64,000 nt of DNA from Triglochin maritima (Eukaryota; Streptophyta; Magnoliopsida; Alismatales; Juncaginaceae), in assembly GCA_963682175.1 (NCBI GenBank), contig OY821777.1:21224001-21288000 (forward strand), read 5' to 3'. Position 1 is the first letter of the stretch. Each line of letters begins with the position of its first letter. Made by a program: the position numbers and the translations under genes. Positions 41,397 to 55,865 of this stretch are shown one piece after another. The notes below the pieces were generated by a model. It was not told the origin of the DNA, searched no databases, and saw only the letters and a list, made by a program, of their open reading frames with translations.

Positions 41397-42490
41397 AGTT
41401 TTTGGCGTCGTAGCCATGGAGGTGCTCTGTCAGACTCTGGTTTGGACGATTCAAGCGGCTTTGATATTTTTGTTTTAGTTTTGGTTTGTTTGAGGGCTTC
41501 TCAGAATCAAGGGGACGTAGCAGGAGAAATCAGAGGGAGAACAAAGTTGTTTGGACCGTTAAACAACGGTTGGGTGAGCATTCTTTGCTTCTTCTTTTCT
41601 TTTGTTTGTTTTTAGTTGCAATATAAGTATCTGAAAGCCCAATTTTGCATATTTTAACCTATACATTGCTTCCAGATTACTAAATCAACCCCTATTTTTA
41701 TACAACTTGGACCTTAAAAGTCAAAGCAAAAGATTAGTTGATTGTCATCTAGGACATGCATCATTTCTAGACCTTTTGCGCATTCACCTTTTCTTTGATT
41801 TATTTTTTATGTTGTTGATCGCTAACGTGAGGTACATGCACCCATTATGCATTAGTTAGTAAGGTGCATTGGAACAAGAGTGAGGTGAGTGCTTGTATGG
41901 TGAGTTGCTTTCTAGCCTAAGGATTTAAAACTTCTTAAAGGGCACCACTTATAGTCTTCAAGATAAGGTGGGGATTTCATCACCCCTCCCTTAGCCCCAC
42001 AAACCACATTCAAGTAAAGCCTTAATCTAAAATCATGTAGACATTGACACCTAAGGAACTCGAGCGCAATAGGAGAGTGATCTAGTCGCGACTATCGTAG
42101 TTTTATCGACGTCGCCCACTCTGTCGATAGTAGCAGAGACGAGATCTCCGGATCTTGGCTCACTTGCTGGGCTTTGTGGTCTTCGTCGTAGGGAGGTGAG
42201 GCGTGTTAAGGTCGTGTGACCTCGTAGTTAGGCGGCATCTACTTGTAAGTACCTATAGTGACCTTAGGTTGTTTGAGCCATGTTCGCTAGATTATGCTTC
42301 TACCTCACCCTCTACCTACGCTAGTTTTATGGATTCTTCCCTTTTCCTTTGAGTCATCTTCTTCTCACCTACTTCTACTTTGTAGTCCCCCCCTTTACAC
42401 TCTATAAGAGTTTTAGGGTCGAGTCGAGCACTTTTTGCGAGCTTGATCTCGTGGTGGTGACAGTGGTCGACTCAAGAGTTCTTTCTCGAG
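41397..42490 (+). mobile_element. First leader copy (unit 2)
   Basis: A copy of 17169-18266. The C run before the gag start is 7 bases instead of 11, which accounts for the change of offset from 24,228 to 24,224. Confidence 0.75.
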
Positions 42491-43942
42491 ATGGGTGGTT
42501 ACATGGGCGATGGTTTGACATCATATCATGCACATATTTATGCCTTATATCCTTCATTCTGAGCCTAAGCATTGCTACGTAATGAGTTTTATGTTTAAGT
42601 TTCAGGAAAAAATAGGTTTGAGAAGAAGAGACTCTAAAAGGACTTAAAAGCAAGAAAATGGACTAAGTTGCAAGACTTTCGACTAAGATGCAAGAGAGAG
42701 GGACCCTAATGCAAATCCAAAGGACCAATGAGCAAATGAAGAAAATCTACACCATAATGAGGAGTATTTTGGCAATTGGATTCAGGTCGCAAGCTACACA
42801 ACTGTTTAGGATGCATCAAACATGAACAAATCGAGTCAGGCAACCACACTCCGAACCACAACCCAATCTGAACCATATAGACTACCAATTGGCGGTCTTG
42901 GTTGGTCTGGATCCAATGTGGTTTAGTCGGGTCGTGTATGAGGGTGTATTTAGTCTATTTTTGGTATATGTTTAGTCCCATACCGGGGGATTGTACCCGA
43001 TTGCCTTTTTCTTTGACTATAAATAGAACTTCTCCTCCTCCCTTGTATTCAACACATGTTTGGTGGTCATGCTCTCTACTTGAAGTGAGTCTTCGAGCAA
43101 AATCTCAAGTAGGGAGAGGCTACTTCTATTGTGAGTTTTAAATTAATAAAGTTTTCCTTTAGTTATGTTGTTTCTTTCTTAGTTTAATTTCCTTTCATAT
43201 GTCTTGCATGCTTCTTTAGTTTTATGTCCTTTCAATTAGCTTCGTTAATATTTCTTGCTTGCTTAGTTTAATGTCCTTTCAGTAGAATGTTAACTTTAGT
43301 TTTATTGGGTATTTCCAATTCCTTTTGCATTGTAGTGTAGTTTAGATCATAACTCTTTTCTCTCGTTTCTTTCCCACCGCCTTCGAACCAACTAAAGTTG
43401 ACACACCTCCATGTGGATCGACCTGTATTTTCCACCACTTCAATGCGGTCGTGCACTTGTGGTTAATAAAAACATTCAATCAGTGACCATCCATTTCCTT
43501 GTTGGGAGCAAGACTATTCTCCCTGGTATTCTGGACCCATGCATCCTGGGGTGCCTCAGATAAACACCCCGTATGGTTGGGACAATCTTAATGGTGTGGT
43601 TGAGGAGTCTTCAAATTATGGTAATATGAGAGAGACATTGACTGCTAGACCACCATCTAGTTAGGTCGGATCAAATGTTGGTCAACAAACTGAGACATTA
43701 CAAGAACATTTTTCCTCTTTCATGCGTGCGGTAGATGACATGAGTGCACGGTGGCTCCAGTAGTCGTATTGTGTGATTGTTGCGGGTTGAGTGGTCACGT
43801 TATCGGGGAATGTCCTTATGTTCCCCCAGATACTGAGTATGAACATACGTTTTCCCAAAATTCTCAATGTGACCTTTCCGCATCCGCATAAAACCAAAGA
43901 GAGATGGATTCATGGGGTGACAATATTGATTCAAACATTTAT
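42491..43942 (+). pseudogene. gag-like 5' fragment split by solo LTR (unit 2)
   Basis: A copy of 18267-19718: ATG at 42491, solo LTR at 42511-43482, gag resumes at 43483 and ends at the leader junction near 43942. It carries the same stops and frameshifts as unit 1, so decay preceded the duplication. Confidence 0.8.
42511..43482 (+). mobile_element. Solo LTR copy (unit 2)
   Basis: A copy of 18287-19258 (972 bp). Near 42906-42918 it reads tctggatccaatgtgg, where units 1 and 3 read tccggatccaatgcgg: two CpG-to-TpG/CpA-type changes private to unit 2. Confidence 0.85.
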
Positions 43943-45035
43943 CTGGTTTGGACAATTTGAGTAGGTTTAATCTTTTTCTTTTAGTTTTGTGTATTTCAGG
44001 GACATCTCAGCATCCAGGGGAGGCACCAGGAGATATTTGGAGAAGTGGAAAGCTATTTCGACCGCCAATCAGCGGTCTGGGACCGCCAACTGGCGGCCTG
44101 GTGAGCTTCTTTTGCTCCAATTTTGTTCTGGTTGTTTGTTATTTCAATCTAGTGGTTTGGGAGCTCAATTTTGCATGTTGTGACCTGTAGTTTGCTCCCA
44201 TATCAATCAATTCACCTTTTTGAAGACAACTTGGACCATGAAACTCGAAGCAAAAGATTAGACTAATTGTCATCTAGGTCATGCATCGCTTGTAGAACTC
44301 GCATGCACATTGTCTTTCATTTGCTTTAAATTCCTGTTGTCGATTGCTGCGTGAGGTACATGCACCCATTCTCTCATTCATGCATGGTTAGAGGATGCAT
44401 TAGTTAGTAAGGTGCATTGTAACAAGAGTGAGGTGAGTGCTTGTTTGGTGAGTTTTTTACTAGCCTAAGATTTCAAAACATCTTTAAGGGGCATCACCAA
44501 TAGTCTCCAAAGATAAGGTGGGGGATTTTATCACCCCTCCCTTAGCCCCAAAAAGCACACTCAAGTAATGCCTTAATCTAAAAGCAATTAGACATTGGCC
44601 CTGACGCATTAGGAGAGTGATCCGGTCACCACCGTCATGGCCTGATCGGTGTCGCCCACTTTGTCGATAGTAGAAGAGACGAGATCTCCGGATCTTGGAT
44701 CACTTGATGGGCTCTATGGTCTTCGTTGTAGGGAGGTGAGGTGTGTTGAGGTAGTGTGACCTCATAGTTAGGCATCGTCTAGCTGTAAGTACCAATATTG
44801 ATTGTAGGTTGCTTGAGCCGTGTTTGCTAGACTAGGCTTCTACCCTCACCCTTTACCCACGCTAGCTTTAAGGATTGTTCCCTTCTCCTCTAAGTCATCT
44901 TCTTCTCACCTACTTCTACGTTCTAGTCTCCTCCGCTTTACACTCTTTGTTAGCATTTTAGGGTCTAGTCGAGCACTTTTTGCAAGCTTAGCCTCGTAGT
45001 GGTTAGAGTGGTTGACTCGAGATTTCTTTGGCGAG
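43943..45035 (+). mobile_element. Second leader copy (unit 2)
   Basis: A copy of 19719-20810, with the dyad pair at 44060-44098. Confidence 0.8.
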
Positions 45036-46490
45036 ATGGATGGTTATGTGGGCGGCCACCCATATCATTTTTTGGGACCAGGACAATTATCCCTGGTATT
45101 CCGGACCTATGCAACCTGAGGTGGCTCAGACAAACACCTAGTATGATTGGGACAATCTTAATTATGTGGCTAAGAAATCTTCATATTGGGGTAATATGAG
45201 AGAGGCACTGACTGCTAGACCACCATCTTGTTATGTTGGATCATATGTTGGTCAACAAATTGAGACGTTACAAGAACATTTGACCTCTTTCATGTATGTG
45301 GTAGATGAGACATGAGTGCACTGGTAGCTCCAGTAGCTGTACCGTGTGACTATTGCGGGTTGAGTGGTCATGTTTTCGGGGAATGTCCTTATGTTACCCC
45401 AGAGCCTGAGTATGAGCACACATTTTCCCAAAATACTCAATGTGACCTTCACACATCCGCATACAACCCGAGAGGGATGGATTCATGGGGAGACAATTAT
45501 TATTCAAATTCTTATACATCATTTCCACCTCAGTATCCTCCTCCCGAATACCCAGAATTTTACTAACACCCTACTCCCAATCATTGGACTCATTCTCAGC
45601 CCATCCACACCCAACCCCAAAATTTCCCAAGCTCTGACTTGAGCCTCATAGTTGACCACATACATGATTCCTTAAAACAAACTCTCCTTACGTTCATGGA
45701 AATCACTCAACAGTCCATGCAAAATATGGCAATGCAAGTGAGTCAGATCATGGAGAAACTACGTGAACGTGAGGAGGGTAACCTTTCTTGTCAGCATGAG
45801 GATTCATCTTTTGATATTGAACCACCACCACATCCACAAATTCAAAGCACATTCATTCCGAGTCAAACTCCTAGTCAGTCCGAGGGACTTGGGGTTTCAA
45901 TTCACGATCACTTGGTGGGGGATTCGATTCAAATTGAGAATAGCATGGACCAACTTCATTATGAGTCGGCACATGATTGTGCCCTATCATTTTGTTTGTG
46001 GCCCTTGAGCCACATGATCTTATTGTTGTACCTCTTAAGGACTCTCCTGTGGTTGAGCAAGAGCTCCCTAGTACCCTTAATTTCATACGACCTGATGATA
46101 GTTGCCTCTCACTATTGAACAACTACATTACCAATGAGGGTATTGGGAGTTCCTTAGAGGATACCTTAAGAGACCCACTTTTTGTTCACATGGTGAGTCA
46201 GATATTCATAACGAGGTTCTTGACCTCGTTCCGACCCACCGGCATGTTTGTTGAAGCGTTTAGATTGACGATCATAACTTCAGTACCACAATGGGAGAAA
46301 CTCTTCTTCCGTTGCACAATATTTCCCAAACTCTAAAGTGGTTTGAGCTTTTTCAGTTTCATCCTTTGAATCAGACGCTTTTGCGTCCAATTCATGAACC
46401 TCTCCTTTCATCTTGTGCTCTTTGTGACAGGGGCCCACACATGAGTATTTTGGCCCGCGTGGTGTCATGTTCCCGTTCCAAGTGCATTGA
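45036..46490 (+). pseudogene. gag-like/delta-pol decayed copy (unit 2)
   Basis: A copy of 20811-22265 with the same frameshifts and stops. It keeps the ancestral residues E (PEPEYEH) and R (REREEG) that match the intact ORF, unlike unit 1. Confidence 0.85.
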
Positions 46491-48093
46491 CCAACTTTTG
46501 AGGTTCCCACTTGATGTCTTTGACAAATGAATATGGGAACTTATTTTTGTACATAATTATATTTAAAAAAATAATAAAAGACTCCACCGTGAGCAATGAT
46601 TGTTGTGGGCAGCAACCCTTGTGTATTTGGGGCCCATTTCTTTCACGTATTTGTATCCCTTCTTTAGTATTTCACAGGTTTTGCGGGGAATTTGGGTTAG
46701 TGTCCATCAACATAACCATGAACTTCCCTTTGCGCTTCACGTTGGTGAGATCTTTTCTTTTTCATGCATAAATCCATGTAGTATCATTCTCATATTCATT
46801 AAGGACAATGCATGAAGTAAGTGTGTGGGGGTGTTTTATGTGTGTACGTAGTCGAGTCATTCTCCTTTTGTTTTGTTTTGTTTTGTTTGTATTATTAGGG
46901 TCATGTTAGTGTGCTGCATTTAATATCAATATATCTGTTTTCCATGATCCTTGGGTGACTTGTCTTCTTTTGCTTGCTTAGTGCTTTAAATTTTCACATT
47001 TCTTTCAAAATCTTCATGTGTTTGCGAAAGAAAATGTTTTGTGGGTTTTGCGTGTGTTTAACATGTGCAAAACCGTTGAGAGGAAAAATAAAAGGAAGCA
47101 CCCAAAATTAACTTGAACAAGATGCATTTGGATATCTAGTACACCGGCTTTAGGTCTTATATAGCCGTAGGGATGCACCCCGGTTTTCCTTCAGGGGGAG
47201 CGTAATAATAGGGTTTTAGTACTCAAATAAGCAAAGAAGTCCACCCTTACCCTAGTGAGTCAAATAATTCGTCTGTTAGTATAAGGAAGTTTGTCGTAGT
47301 CAAGGAACTTCAAACCCCTTTTGTGAAACCGTAAGTGTAGTGGTTTTGGTTCACGTGTAGATAAGAAATAAGTGAGTAGGTGTTCTCTCTTCTCGCACGG
47401 CTCCTATCACTTGGTAAATTAGGTCCGAGGGGACTTAGTTCTTGGTATTTTCGACTCATCTGACTTGGGATGCACCAACCGAACTCCCGTACGGGTGGTA
47501 GGGATCGCCCTATGTGGAGATGTGGGAAAAAATGTACGTGATAGTGTAAGTCATCATAGGCAATGCTGCACGAAACCTGACCCTGGGATAATTACGCACC
47601 AACTATAAGAAAAAAAAGAAAAAAAACAAAAGAAAAAAAAAGGAAATGGTAATGCAAATAAGAACCTTAATGGACTTTACACTTTGTATCACTTGAGGAT
47701 GTTAAGGTTGCCCTTATCTTTCACTTAAGTTCTTAATTAACATGCACGAATAATTTATTAGGCTAGGTGTATGGACTGAATACATATAGAGAGTCGGCCC
47801 GTGGAATTACCGTGTCCAATGATCGACAAAAATGGGTCCATCGAGTCGTGTTGCTAGGTTGAATAATGCATTTATGTTCGGATTTTGTGAGTGTATCCTC
47901 TGAAAACCCTGAGGAGACAACACTCCTCCTTGGCGACAAGGATGTTTAACGGCTTGTTGCACGTGTTAAGTGCAATCGTGATTCCTATGAAAGTGAGTTA
48001 GGATTTCCATGTTTTGCATACGTTTTTCCTTTATTTTATTTTTCTCTTTCTTTGTTTTGCTCGGGACTAGCAAAAACTAGCTATAGGGGTATT
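46491..48093 (+). mobile_element. 3' noncoding module copy (unit 2)
   Basis: A copy of 22266-23874. The adenine-rich tract (about 47605-47643) is shorter than in unit 1. SL1 is at 47927-47942 and SL2 at 47956-47976. Confidence 0.75.
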
Positions 48094-49155
48094 TGCTTGA
48101 CATCATATCATGCATATACTCGTGTCTTATATCCTCTATTTTGAACCTAAGCAGTGCTACGTAACGAGTTTTATGTTTCAGTTTCAGAAATAAACAGGTT
48201 TGAGAAGAGGAGACACAAAAAGGACTTGAACTCAAGAAAAAGTACTAAATTGTGAGACTTATGAACTGATATGCAAGAGAGAAGGTCCCGGATGTAAACC
48301 AAAAGGACCAATAAGCAAATCAACAAACTCCGCACCATCATGAGGAGTATTATAGCAAATAGATTCGGGCCCAGAGTCCACAAACCGATCCAACTGCACC
48401 CTACGTGAAGAATTAAAGAGCTAAAGCATATATCCGAAATTCAAGCAGATCCGAGACAAAGTGACCGCCAATTGGCGTCCCAAGACCATCAACTGGCGGT
48501 TCCTTTTTTATCCGAATCCAATCTGATTTCTCGTGGTTGTTTGTCTCCATTTGTAGAAGTTTCATTACTTCCACATCGGAGGATTATCCCCAGTTGCCTT
48601 TTTCATGTCTATAAATAGAACTATTCCTCCTCATTTGTAATCTACTCATTTCTTAGTGGCATTCTCTCTACTTAGAGTAAGGCTTCGAGAAAAACTCAAG
48701 TGGAGAAGAATGCTACATGTAATGTGAGTCATGTAAATAAATTAATTCTTCTAGTTTTATCTTTATGTTATCTCTTTCAATGTTTGCATGTTTAGCTTGA
48801 ATTTATTTTCTTAATCGTAGTATAATTAGAATGTCTTCCTTTCTTTATATGATTGTTAGATTAATGAGTAGAGAGTATTCCATCCCTATTTGGGGGTGGA
48901 TAAGAAGGTGATGTGATTATGTGATGTATTAGGTGTGTGTGTGTGTGTGTGTGTATTAATCTTAATCCTCTGAGTCTTACATGATTTCCATAACCATCTA
49001 ATGGGATTTCACTCTTATCGTTGATGTGCTAATACTCTTGAGTGATACTTAGCACATGCTTAGAATAATGGGCCTATTTTATGGAGAATGATAAGGTGAC
49101 GATAATGATGGAGTGGAAGAAGGAAACATGACATGGGGTAGATTATGCCAATAAA
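48094..49155 (+). mobile_element. Truncated LTR-B copy (unit 2)
   Basis: A copy of 23875-24930. The dyad pair has centres 48471.5 and 48492.5. The GT run is (GT)11 at 48933-48954 versus (GT)8 in unit 1. Confidence 0.75.
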
Positions 49156-49354
49156 ATGATCTAATGGTGGATATTAACTGTAGATTAATCGTAATTAAAT
49201 CTAATGGTAAGATTGTAGGGGGCTTAAGCAAATAAAATGACCCCTGAGCTCACTAGATCTCGGCCCGATAATAATATTTTAATATTTCATGTGTAGAATT
49301 CCTTCTATAGGGGACATAATTTAAACTTCCTAGGTTTAATATAATTATATACAA
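49156..49354. other. Unassigned spacer (unit 2)
   Basis: A copy of 24931-25129; no gene seen. Confidence 0.35.
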
Positions 49355-50384
49355 AAAATTCTCTAAATTCCTAATATCTAGATGTACTAATGCAACTTAT
49401 AAGGAAATTGCATTCCTAACATTTTCTAAGTATGGTTTAATTATGTCAAGTCCATCTTATACTACCAAGTTCAAAGTATGACAAACACATCTAATATGAA
49501 AGAGTAAATCATCTACAGGTGGATATCAATAATTTATAAGCATTTTTATTGAAGAAATATTATTAGTAGCATTATCAAATGCAATTGCACAAACTTTGTT
49601 TTCAATATTATTAGCTACAATGACATTATTAATGTGATCAAATATAACCTTGGTAGTGTGTTGATCCAAAATAGGTAAAAAGGAAAGTTTTTTTTATTTA
49701 AACACCATGCATCATCTAGATAATGAACAATTACGCAACAGTAAAATTAATTATTTGGACCGGTCCAAACATCACTAGTTAATGCTACCTTATTATTCAT
49801 TGATGAAAAATAACTAATCATGCATTCTTTTTCTTTACTGAATTTATCAAATGCAACATTTTTAAGTGTTTTTCCATAAAATGGTTTAAATTATGGATTA
49901 CGGTAGAGAATCACATCCTCAAGGGCTTTAGATTCACAATAGCTAAATTGTAGTTCATCTCTAATTATGAAATCAACAATTATCTCTCTACCTTTGATTG
50001 GACAATATCTTCTAAAATTTAAAATTCCACTAGTTGAGTCTAAAACCAATTGATGTGAATCCACTACTAATGATGGATGCTTACGTTTACATGAAAGTAA
50101 ATGTCTACTTAGGTGACCGGTTCCACCATTTGACTTAGCCGAAAGTATTTTACCACATGATCTACAAATAGCAGTTGGTTTACCCTTAGCAGTTTGTTCT
50201 TCATCAACATCAACCCATACTTTGCTAGTTCTTTTCTAGTACTTTTACCCGTAGGTCCTGGTGGATTAAGAGAAGACGTGTTATCATTATCTTCAAATTT
50301 AGATGTTAATTTCATGGAAATTAGTAAATATGCAAACAAAAAAAATTTGTTATCATTATCTTCAAATTCAGATGTTAATATCAT
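49355..50384 (-). pseudogene. hAT transposase relic (unit 2)
   Basis: A copy of 25130-26159 with the BED finger at about 50095-50170. One residue differs in the acidic N-terminal part (L for V before NPPGPTGK). It ends at the unit 2/unit 3 junction. Confidence 0.75.
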
Positions 50385-52924
50385 ACTGAGTAACTATTCA
50401 TTGTAGCTTCCAAAAATATCCAATAAGGTCACAAATTTAAAACACATGGATCATTATTACCCAATCTGCACTGGAGCGATGTGACGTAACTCTGCGTAAT
50501 ATTCAAAGTCAAAGCGCTGAAAATTTATCCTCTTGACTTGGCAAATACTTGCAACTATTATTCATTATTTGCACTAGGATCCACTCAACCACCAACTTGA
50601 GAGGTTGGAGATGTCAGTAGGTGCTTCAAGATCCGCTGACTACAAACTCAGGAGGCAGGAGCTCTCGCTGACTCCTTCTCTATGATGACCTCCAGTTGGG
50701 AAACTAGAGCTCTCAAGGATTACCTCTTCAAGATGGCCACAAACGTGGGTGTGCAGTGGGAGAGAGTAGGGTCTTCTTGCAAGTTGGTGGAGGTCATTTC
50801 AAGAAGTGGGCTTTCAGATGGAGAAATGACATATTACACCAAGGGTTTAGATGCAATTCTCATTACTCATATCCCTTTATAGATGTAATTCTCATAACTC
50901 ACATCCCTTCATTGACCCTATAATGAAAAGTCGTGTCTTTTTATCGCGACTCCTAATAAGTGCCTTAAACTGTGTCTTAAAAATAGGTCATTCCACGTTG
51001 GACATGCCAACAACATCCGAAGTGCAATATAGTTTTTATGAGATTGAAGAGTGTAGTCTGATTTGGTGTCCTTTTGTTATGGCTATGTTTTGTTCCTTAA
51101 TAATGACACAGAACACGTCAGATGTTATGGTAATCTCCGACGTGAGATGTCATTTCTAGGGTATAAGATCTATGAATTGAACACACTACAACCTAGGATT
51201 TTATAGAAAGGTTGTGTCTTGTCATAACCAAATGAAAAGAGGATATGCTATAGTTTTTTACACTAATTGATAACCCAAATCCATAAGATTTGCTATCATG
51301 TTTTGGTCATTTTCATTTCTCAACATTTGAGGTCGGAAAGACACGAAAATTTTAAAGGTATGCGGTGACCGAACCGAATTCGATCCACTAAATTCCTTAA
51401 ATATAATCACCAATCTTATGATTAATCATTATTATATAGTTTTATGGTATAATTTTGTAACATTGTCATTGTTAGGATTCTTATCAGTCACATCCCTTTA
51501 TCATGACACATCCCTCATTGTACGAGAAGAAGAACTATGAATAGAATTACAGACTATGTAATGAAAGGTTGTCTTGTGTTATGTCATAACGAAACCTAAT
51601 AAGGATATGCTATAGTTTTTTGACACTGAGCATCCCACAATCTATTTCTCTTTCATCTTCTCAACCATGATCTTTATAAAAAGATCATGTTGTTAAATCA
51701 ACTGTTTCTCTTCCCTCCAACTCATTTTTTACATTTACCAATAACTAAACAAATTTATATATCATCATTTATATAATTGTATGCATGAATTATTACTACA
51801 ATTTGATACCAATTTTTCCATTTTCAAAATTTCAAAATAATTGCTAAAATTGATTACAATTTTATTTTAGAAATTTAATCTAACAAGATCTATTCTTATG
51901 GTTAATCTTTACTACATAGTGTTATGGTATAATTTTGTAACATATCATCATGGTTTTTTAAGACATTCATATGGATTAAATTTTTAATTATGATTTAGTG
52001 TTTTTATTTATTTATGTATGGTTGGGGAAAATTACCCCTCATCATGGTGAACCTCTGCTTGTGATCCGGATGAGGTAGAAGCCTCCGAGGGGAAATATTT
52101 TCCTTTTCCATGGATGACACAAACTCAAGGAAAATTCCAACGTAAGATGACATTTTGTTTGGATTTTTTGCAACATTCTTTACTTGAATTACCAAAGTTT
52201 CACTGTGTTACTGGTTAATTCTATTTATTATGTTTCTCTTCATTCAAAAAATTAAGATGTCAACACGTTAGTGCGACAAAAATGAAAATTTTGTTGAGAA
52301 TCATCTTAGAGTAGAAAACAATTAACATTCCAAAAGTACAATTTCAATTAATTTAAATCTTTATGTTCCATACACCCAACAACAAAAAATAGAAAGATAA
52401 CAACAACAACTTGTGCAAAAAATAAAAAGATGACACCAACAACTTGTGTAAAAAATTAATATTGAATTCCATGTCTTCAAAAGGAGCTCTGTAGATTGGT
52501 TTGTAGGATAGAGTTCTTGAAGATGGTTTTCAACAAACTGTTCCAGCAAACCAACCAAATTAATGCAGATTGGTTTTCTAGCAAACCAATCTACCGTCAA
52601 AAGGATTTTCTAGAAAAGCAATCTAACACCAAATCCATTGGATGTGAGTGGTCCAATGATATGTTGTCTGCAAGTACACTGGATAATACGGTTGAGCTTT
52701 ATAGTCTGTTGGCTTCTCACCAGTGCTGGGTGGTTTATGTCTCCCTAGAGTTTAAATACGTAATCCTCATCATCGTTGGAGTTGTGATCATTGTTGTGTT
52801 GGAATACCATTTGTTGGTGATGGGAACATACTGAAATGGTACTGGAACATACTGAAATGGTGATGTGGGAGTAAGAAGGGAATATCGAAATATGACCAGC
52901 CATGGGAGGAATTTACAGACCATA
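50385..52924. other. Anonymous segment of unit 3
   Basis: A copy of 26160-28699, including the 66-codon frame at 50682-50882. The short frame starting ATGTTAAAGG in units 1 and 2 has lost its ATG here (attttaaagg at about 51350), consistent with its not being a gene. Confidence 0.45.
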
Positions 52925-54463
52925 TGTTGGCTTTCTGGCTTTAATCTATGTTTTGATGATTTAATCAACCTAATCTTAATTTTAATTACGTAGAGTAGCA
53001 CACATGTTGCATAGAATATATATTGTATTGTGCTAACTTCTACAGGTGATCAAGACTCAAGGAAGAAAGGAAATCAAGTCAAGACATGTATTAAAGCTAC
53101 ATTGAAGACATGTAATCTTGCTTTCTTTGAGTCTTAGGAACATTATGTAATTGAGAATACTTGAGCTAAAATCAACTCACATACACACTAAGTTCCTTAT
53201 ACAAGTCACACACAAAATTTCATATCATTTGGACTTCAATAGATCACCCAAACTTAGACCGGAAAACACTAAACCAGAACCTGAGCTGTCTGCCCACATT
53301 CAGTCGATCAAAACAGACCACTCGGTCGACCGAGTGATCAATTATCCTATTAGTGTTTTACTTCCCGGTTTTGGTAGACCGTACAGACCTTTTCGGTCGA
53401 CCAAGTTAACACATATTTCCGACCGTTAGAATTGTCGTATTATACCAACTGTTGTATTCGAATTATTCACAAAATACCCCAAAATACATTTCGCCTATCG
53501 GTCGACTGTGGACCTGTTCGGTCGACTGAACCTTAGATGTCTCCACAAAGTGCAACTTCCTGGAAGTTTTTGGTCTACCGAAGACTTTGGTTCGGTCGAC
53601 CAAACTTGATCTTTTCGCCCAACCCAGTAGAGCTTGTTAGTTACGGTCGATCGAACCCTATTTGGTGTTCGACCGTTAACCTAAGTTATAGCCTGATCCG
53701 GTCGACCACTCCTTTATTGGTCGAACGAACCGAGTTCAAAATTGCCAAACGGTCGACTGTTCTGCCCATTCTGGTCTACCGAACTTTTGCTGAATTACAT
53801 CCTGTAGGTTTCTGTTTTGTGATTTTAACTCAAACCTTACCCAACTTAACCCCAACAGCTATAACACCTTAGGAGCTTATAAATAGGTGTTCCTATGACA
53901 CAATTACATAATTCTTACACTTACATTTGTCATATACACTTAAGAGAAAACTCCAAGTCTCCCATTCCCCAAATCTACTCTCCAAGCTTACACTTCCACA
54001 CTTTAGTATCAATTCCACATCCTAAGCTAAGTATGCTCAAGTTAGAGAGTGTGTTCCACTCAACATTGTTGTTCAAGGAAGCAAGGACTTCGGTGAAAGG
54101 CCGAAGTGTTCCTTTCGGATTGTGAAAGAAGAAAGTCAAGCTCACGAGGGTGTTGGTGGAGCTTGTTATGTAAAAGGCTTAATCTCGGCCCGAAACGAGG
54201 TTGATAGTGAAGACGCAAGCAGAGCTCGAGGGAGTTCGAGCGGAGCTTGCAAGAGAGGAAGTAGGCGGGAGACCGACCTCTATAAAATCTGATGCCTTCT
54301 TTGTGGTTTGCATTATCTCTTCCGTTGCTTGCTAGTTTAGTTTTTAATTCTGCTGCATATACTTGATTGCTTAAACTAGTAGGTAATTAGCTTAAAAAGT
54401 GATTAAAATTAGAGACCATTACGATCCTAAACCCTATAGAGCTGTACTAAAAGGTCATGTCCA
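52925..54463 (+). mobile_element. Copia/SIRE-like LTR copy (unit 3)
   Basis: A copy of 28700-30238, with the palindrome cluster at about 53319-53785. Confidence 0.4.
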
Positions 54464-55865
54464 ATCACATGAAGATGTCCTCACGTGATATGTCGGTTTT
54501 CTTTGTATTTGGTGACACTTGTTGGGGGGAGCCCCAGATATATACCTCGGTGGACCGTTGGTCTCCCAGACGCACCCGCTCTGTTCTGGCAGTGTAGGTT
54601 ATTAGTCAATTGGGCTTCCTCGCTAACAACAATTGATTTTAGATGAGTGGTTATGCCCATGTTGTATTCCACAAGACCTTCTATTTCTTGGATTTTTTGC
54701 AACATTTTGTTTCATTGGATATACAGCACGAATCTATCCTTTAAAGGGCAGGTATGTACCTTAAAGGACTGAAGTATCCTTTGAAGCACGAGTCTGTCCA
54801 ATAAACTCGAAAGGGTCCTTAAACGACAAATGACTCCTATGTCCTTTAAACCACGATGCTGACCTTTAAACCTCAAGTCTATCCTTTAACTCTCAAGTCT
54901 ACCATTTAAAGCACGAGTTTATTGCTAAATGAGGGATTGCAAAGGAACAAGATGTGTTTTGTCATATATGTAGCATGTTTCGATGGCCTAAAATGGGTTC
55001 CGTCGTTCGCTTACCTATAAGGTTTAAATTGCTTTCCAACCTCAAACGTTGAGAAGGAAAAGGAAAAGTGTGCATGGATTACAAGGAATGCACTAAAATC
55101 CCATTCCAATAAAAGACACTACGGTCCTTTCTCAAGGAAAAGTGGACATGGATACTCATTTCCCAAGAGTGCACAAACAACTCCCATTCTAATCCTTATT
55201 CTTCAATTTCTTCATTCGCTTAAAATCTATAATTTTCTTTGACTTCGTGATGTATATAATCCTGTATTGTTTTATATTGACCTTCCTAGCATAGTATTTC
55301 CCAAGTATTTGATATATTAAGATGTCCTCACGTGATATATCAGTGTTATTTGTCTTTGGTGCGACGTTTTTAGAATAGCTACGTTTGTTACTTAATATGT
55401 TCACGTGTACCTTTTTAGTATGGCACGATAGGTATGTGCCAGGCCTGGCCCGCCTATGACCCGTGTCGGGCCGGAGCCGGAGGCCGATTTCGGGTCAGGT
55501 CAGGTTCGGTTGGGTTTGTGTTCTTGTCAGCCCAATTTTGTGTCTTATTTTCATATCAGATATATTCAGATAGAAGTAACCTACAATGATTAAATTAAAA
55601 ACACTATCAAATCAGGATTTCAACAAAATAATCGGTGCAGCCACGTCATTACCTCACCGACTACCCTGTCTACCCATCCTAACCAATAATGCAATTTTAT
55701 TAATTACAATAAGTTTATATATTACATACAAATTCTAATGTATTAAGTATTACAATTACAAATTACATACAACTTAAATAGTTCATTCGTCTTCGCCGGT
55801 GTTGTCATTAATTTACATGTTCTACATACTATCTGTCACGTCCCACCAGTCCTCCACACAAATGT
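54464..55865. other. Spacer with minisatellite and empty insertion site (unit 3)
   Basis: It corresponds to 13431-14832. The minisatellite is at about 54719-54923. The single ctaat near 55189 is uninterrupted, proving that the unit 2 element is an insertion. The GC-rich stretch is at about 55423-55530. Confidence 0.5.

Larger units (their letters stand above)
26160..50384. repeat. Tandem segmental repeat, unit 2 (24,225 bp including a 7,415-bp insertion)
   Basis: It is a copy of 9371-26159. Removing the retrotransposon and its 5-bp target duplication leaves 16,805 bp, which equals the unit 2 to unit 3 offset measured in the right half. It shares with unit 3 a 17-bp partial duplication (near 28617-28637, aacatactgaaatggt repeated) that unit 1 lacks. 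Confidence 0.95.

Noticed and set aside
9371..50384. CRISPR-like or satellite interpretation of the repeats
   Set aside because: The period is 16.8 kb and consists of nested eukaryotic transposons; there are no short spaced repeats with unique spacers.
26160..50384. Assembly duplication as the cause of the units
   Set aside because: Not fully excluded, but unit-specific substitutions, indels and two different insertions with preserved empty sites argue that the units are real.
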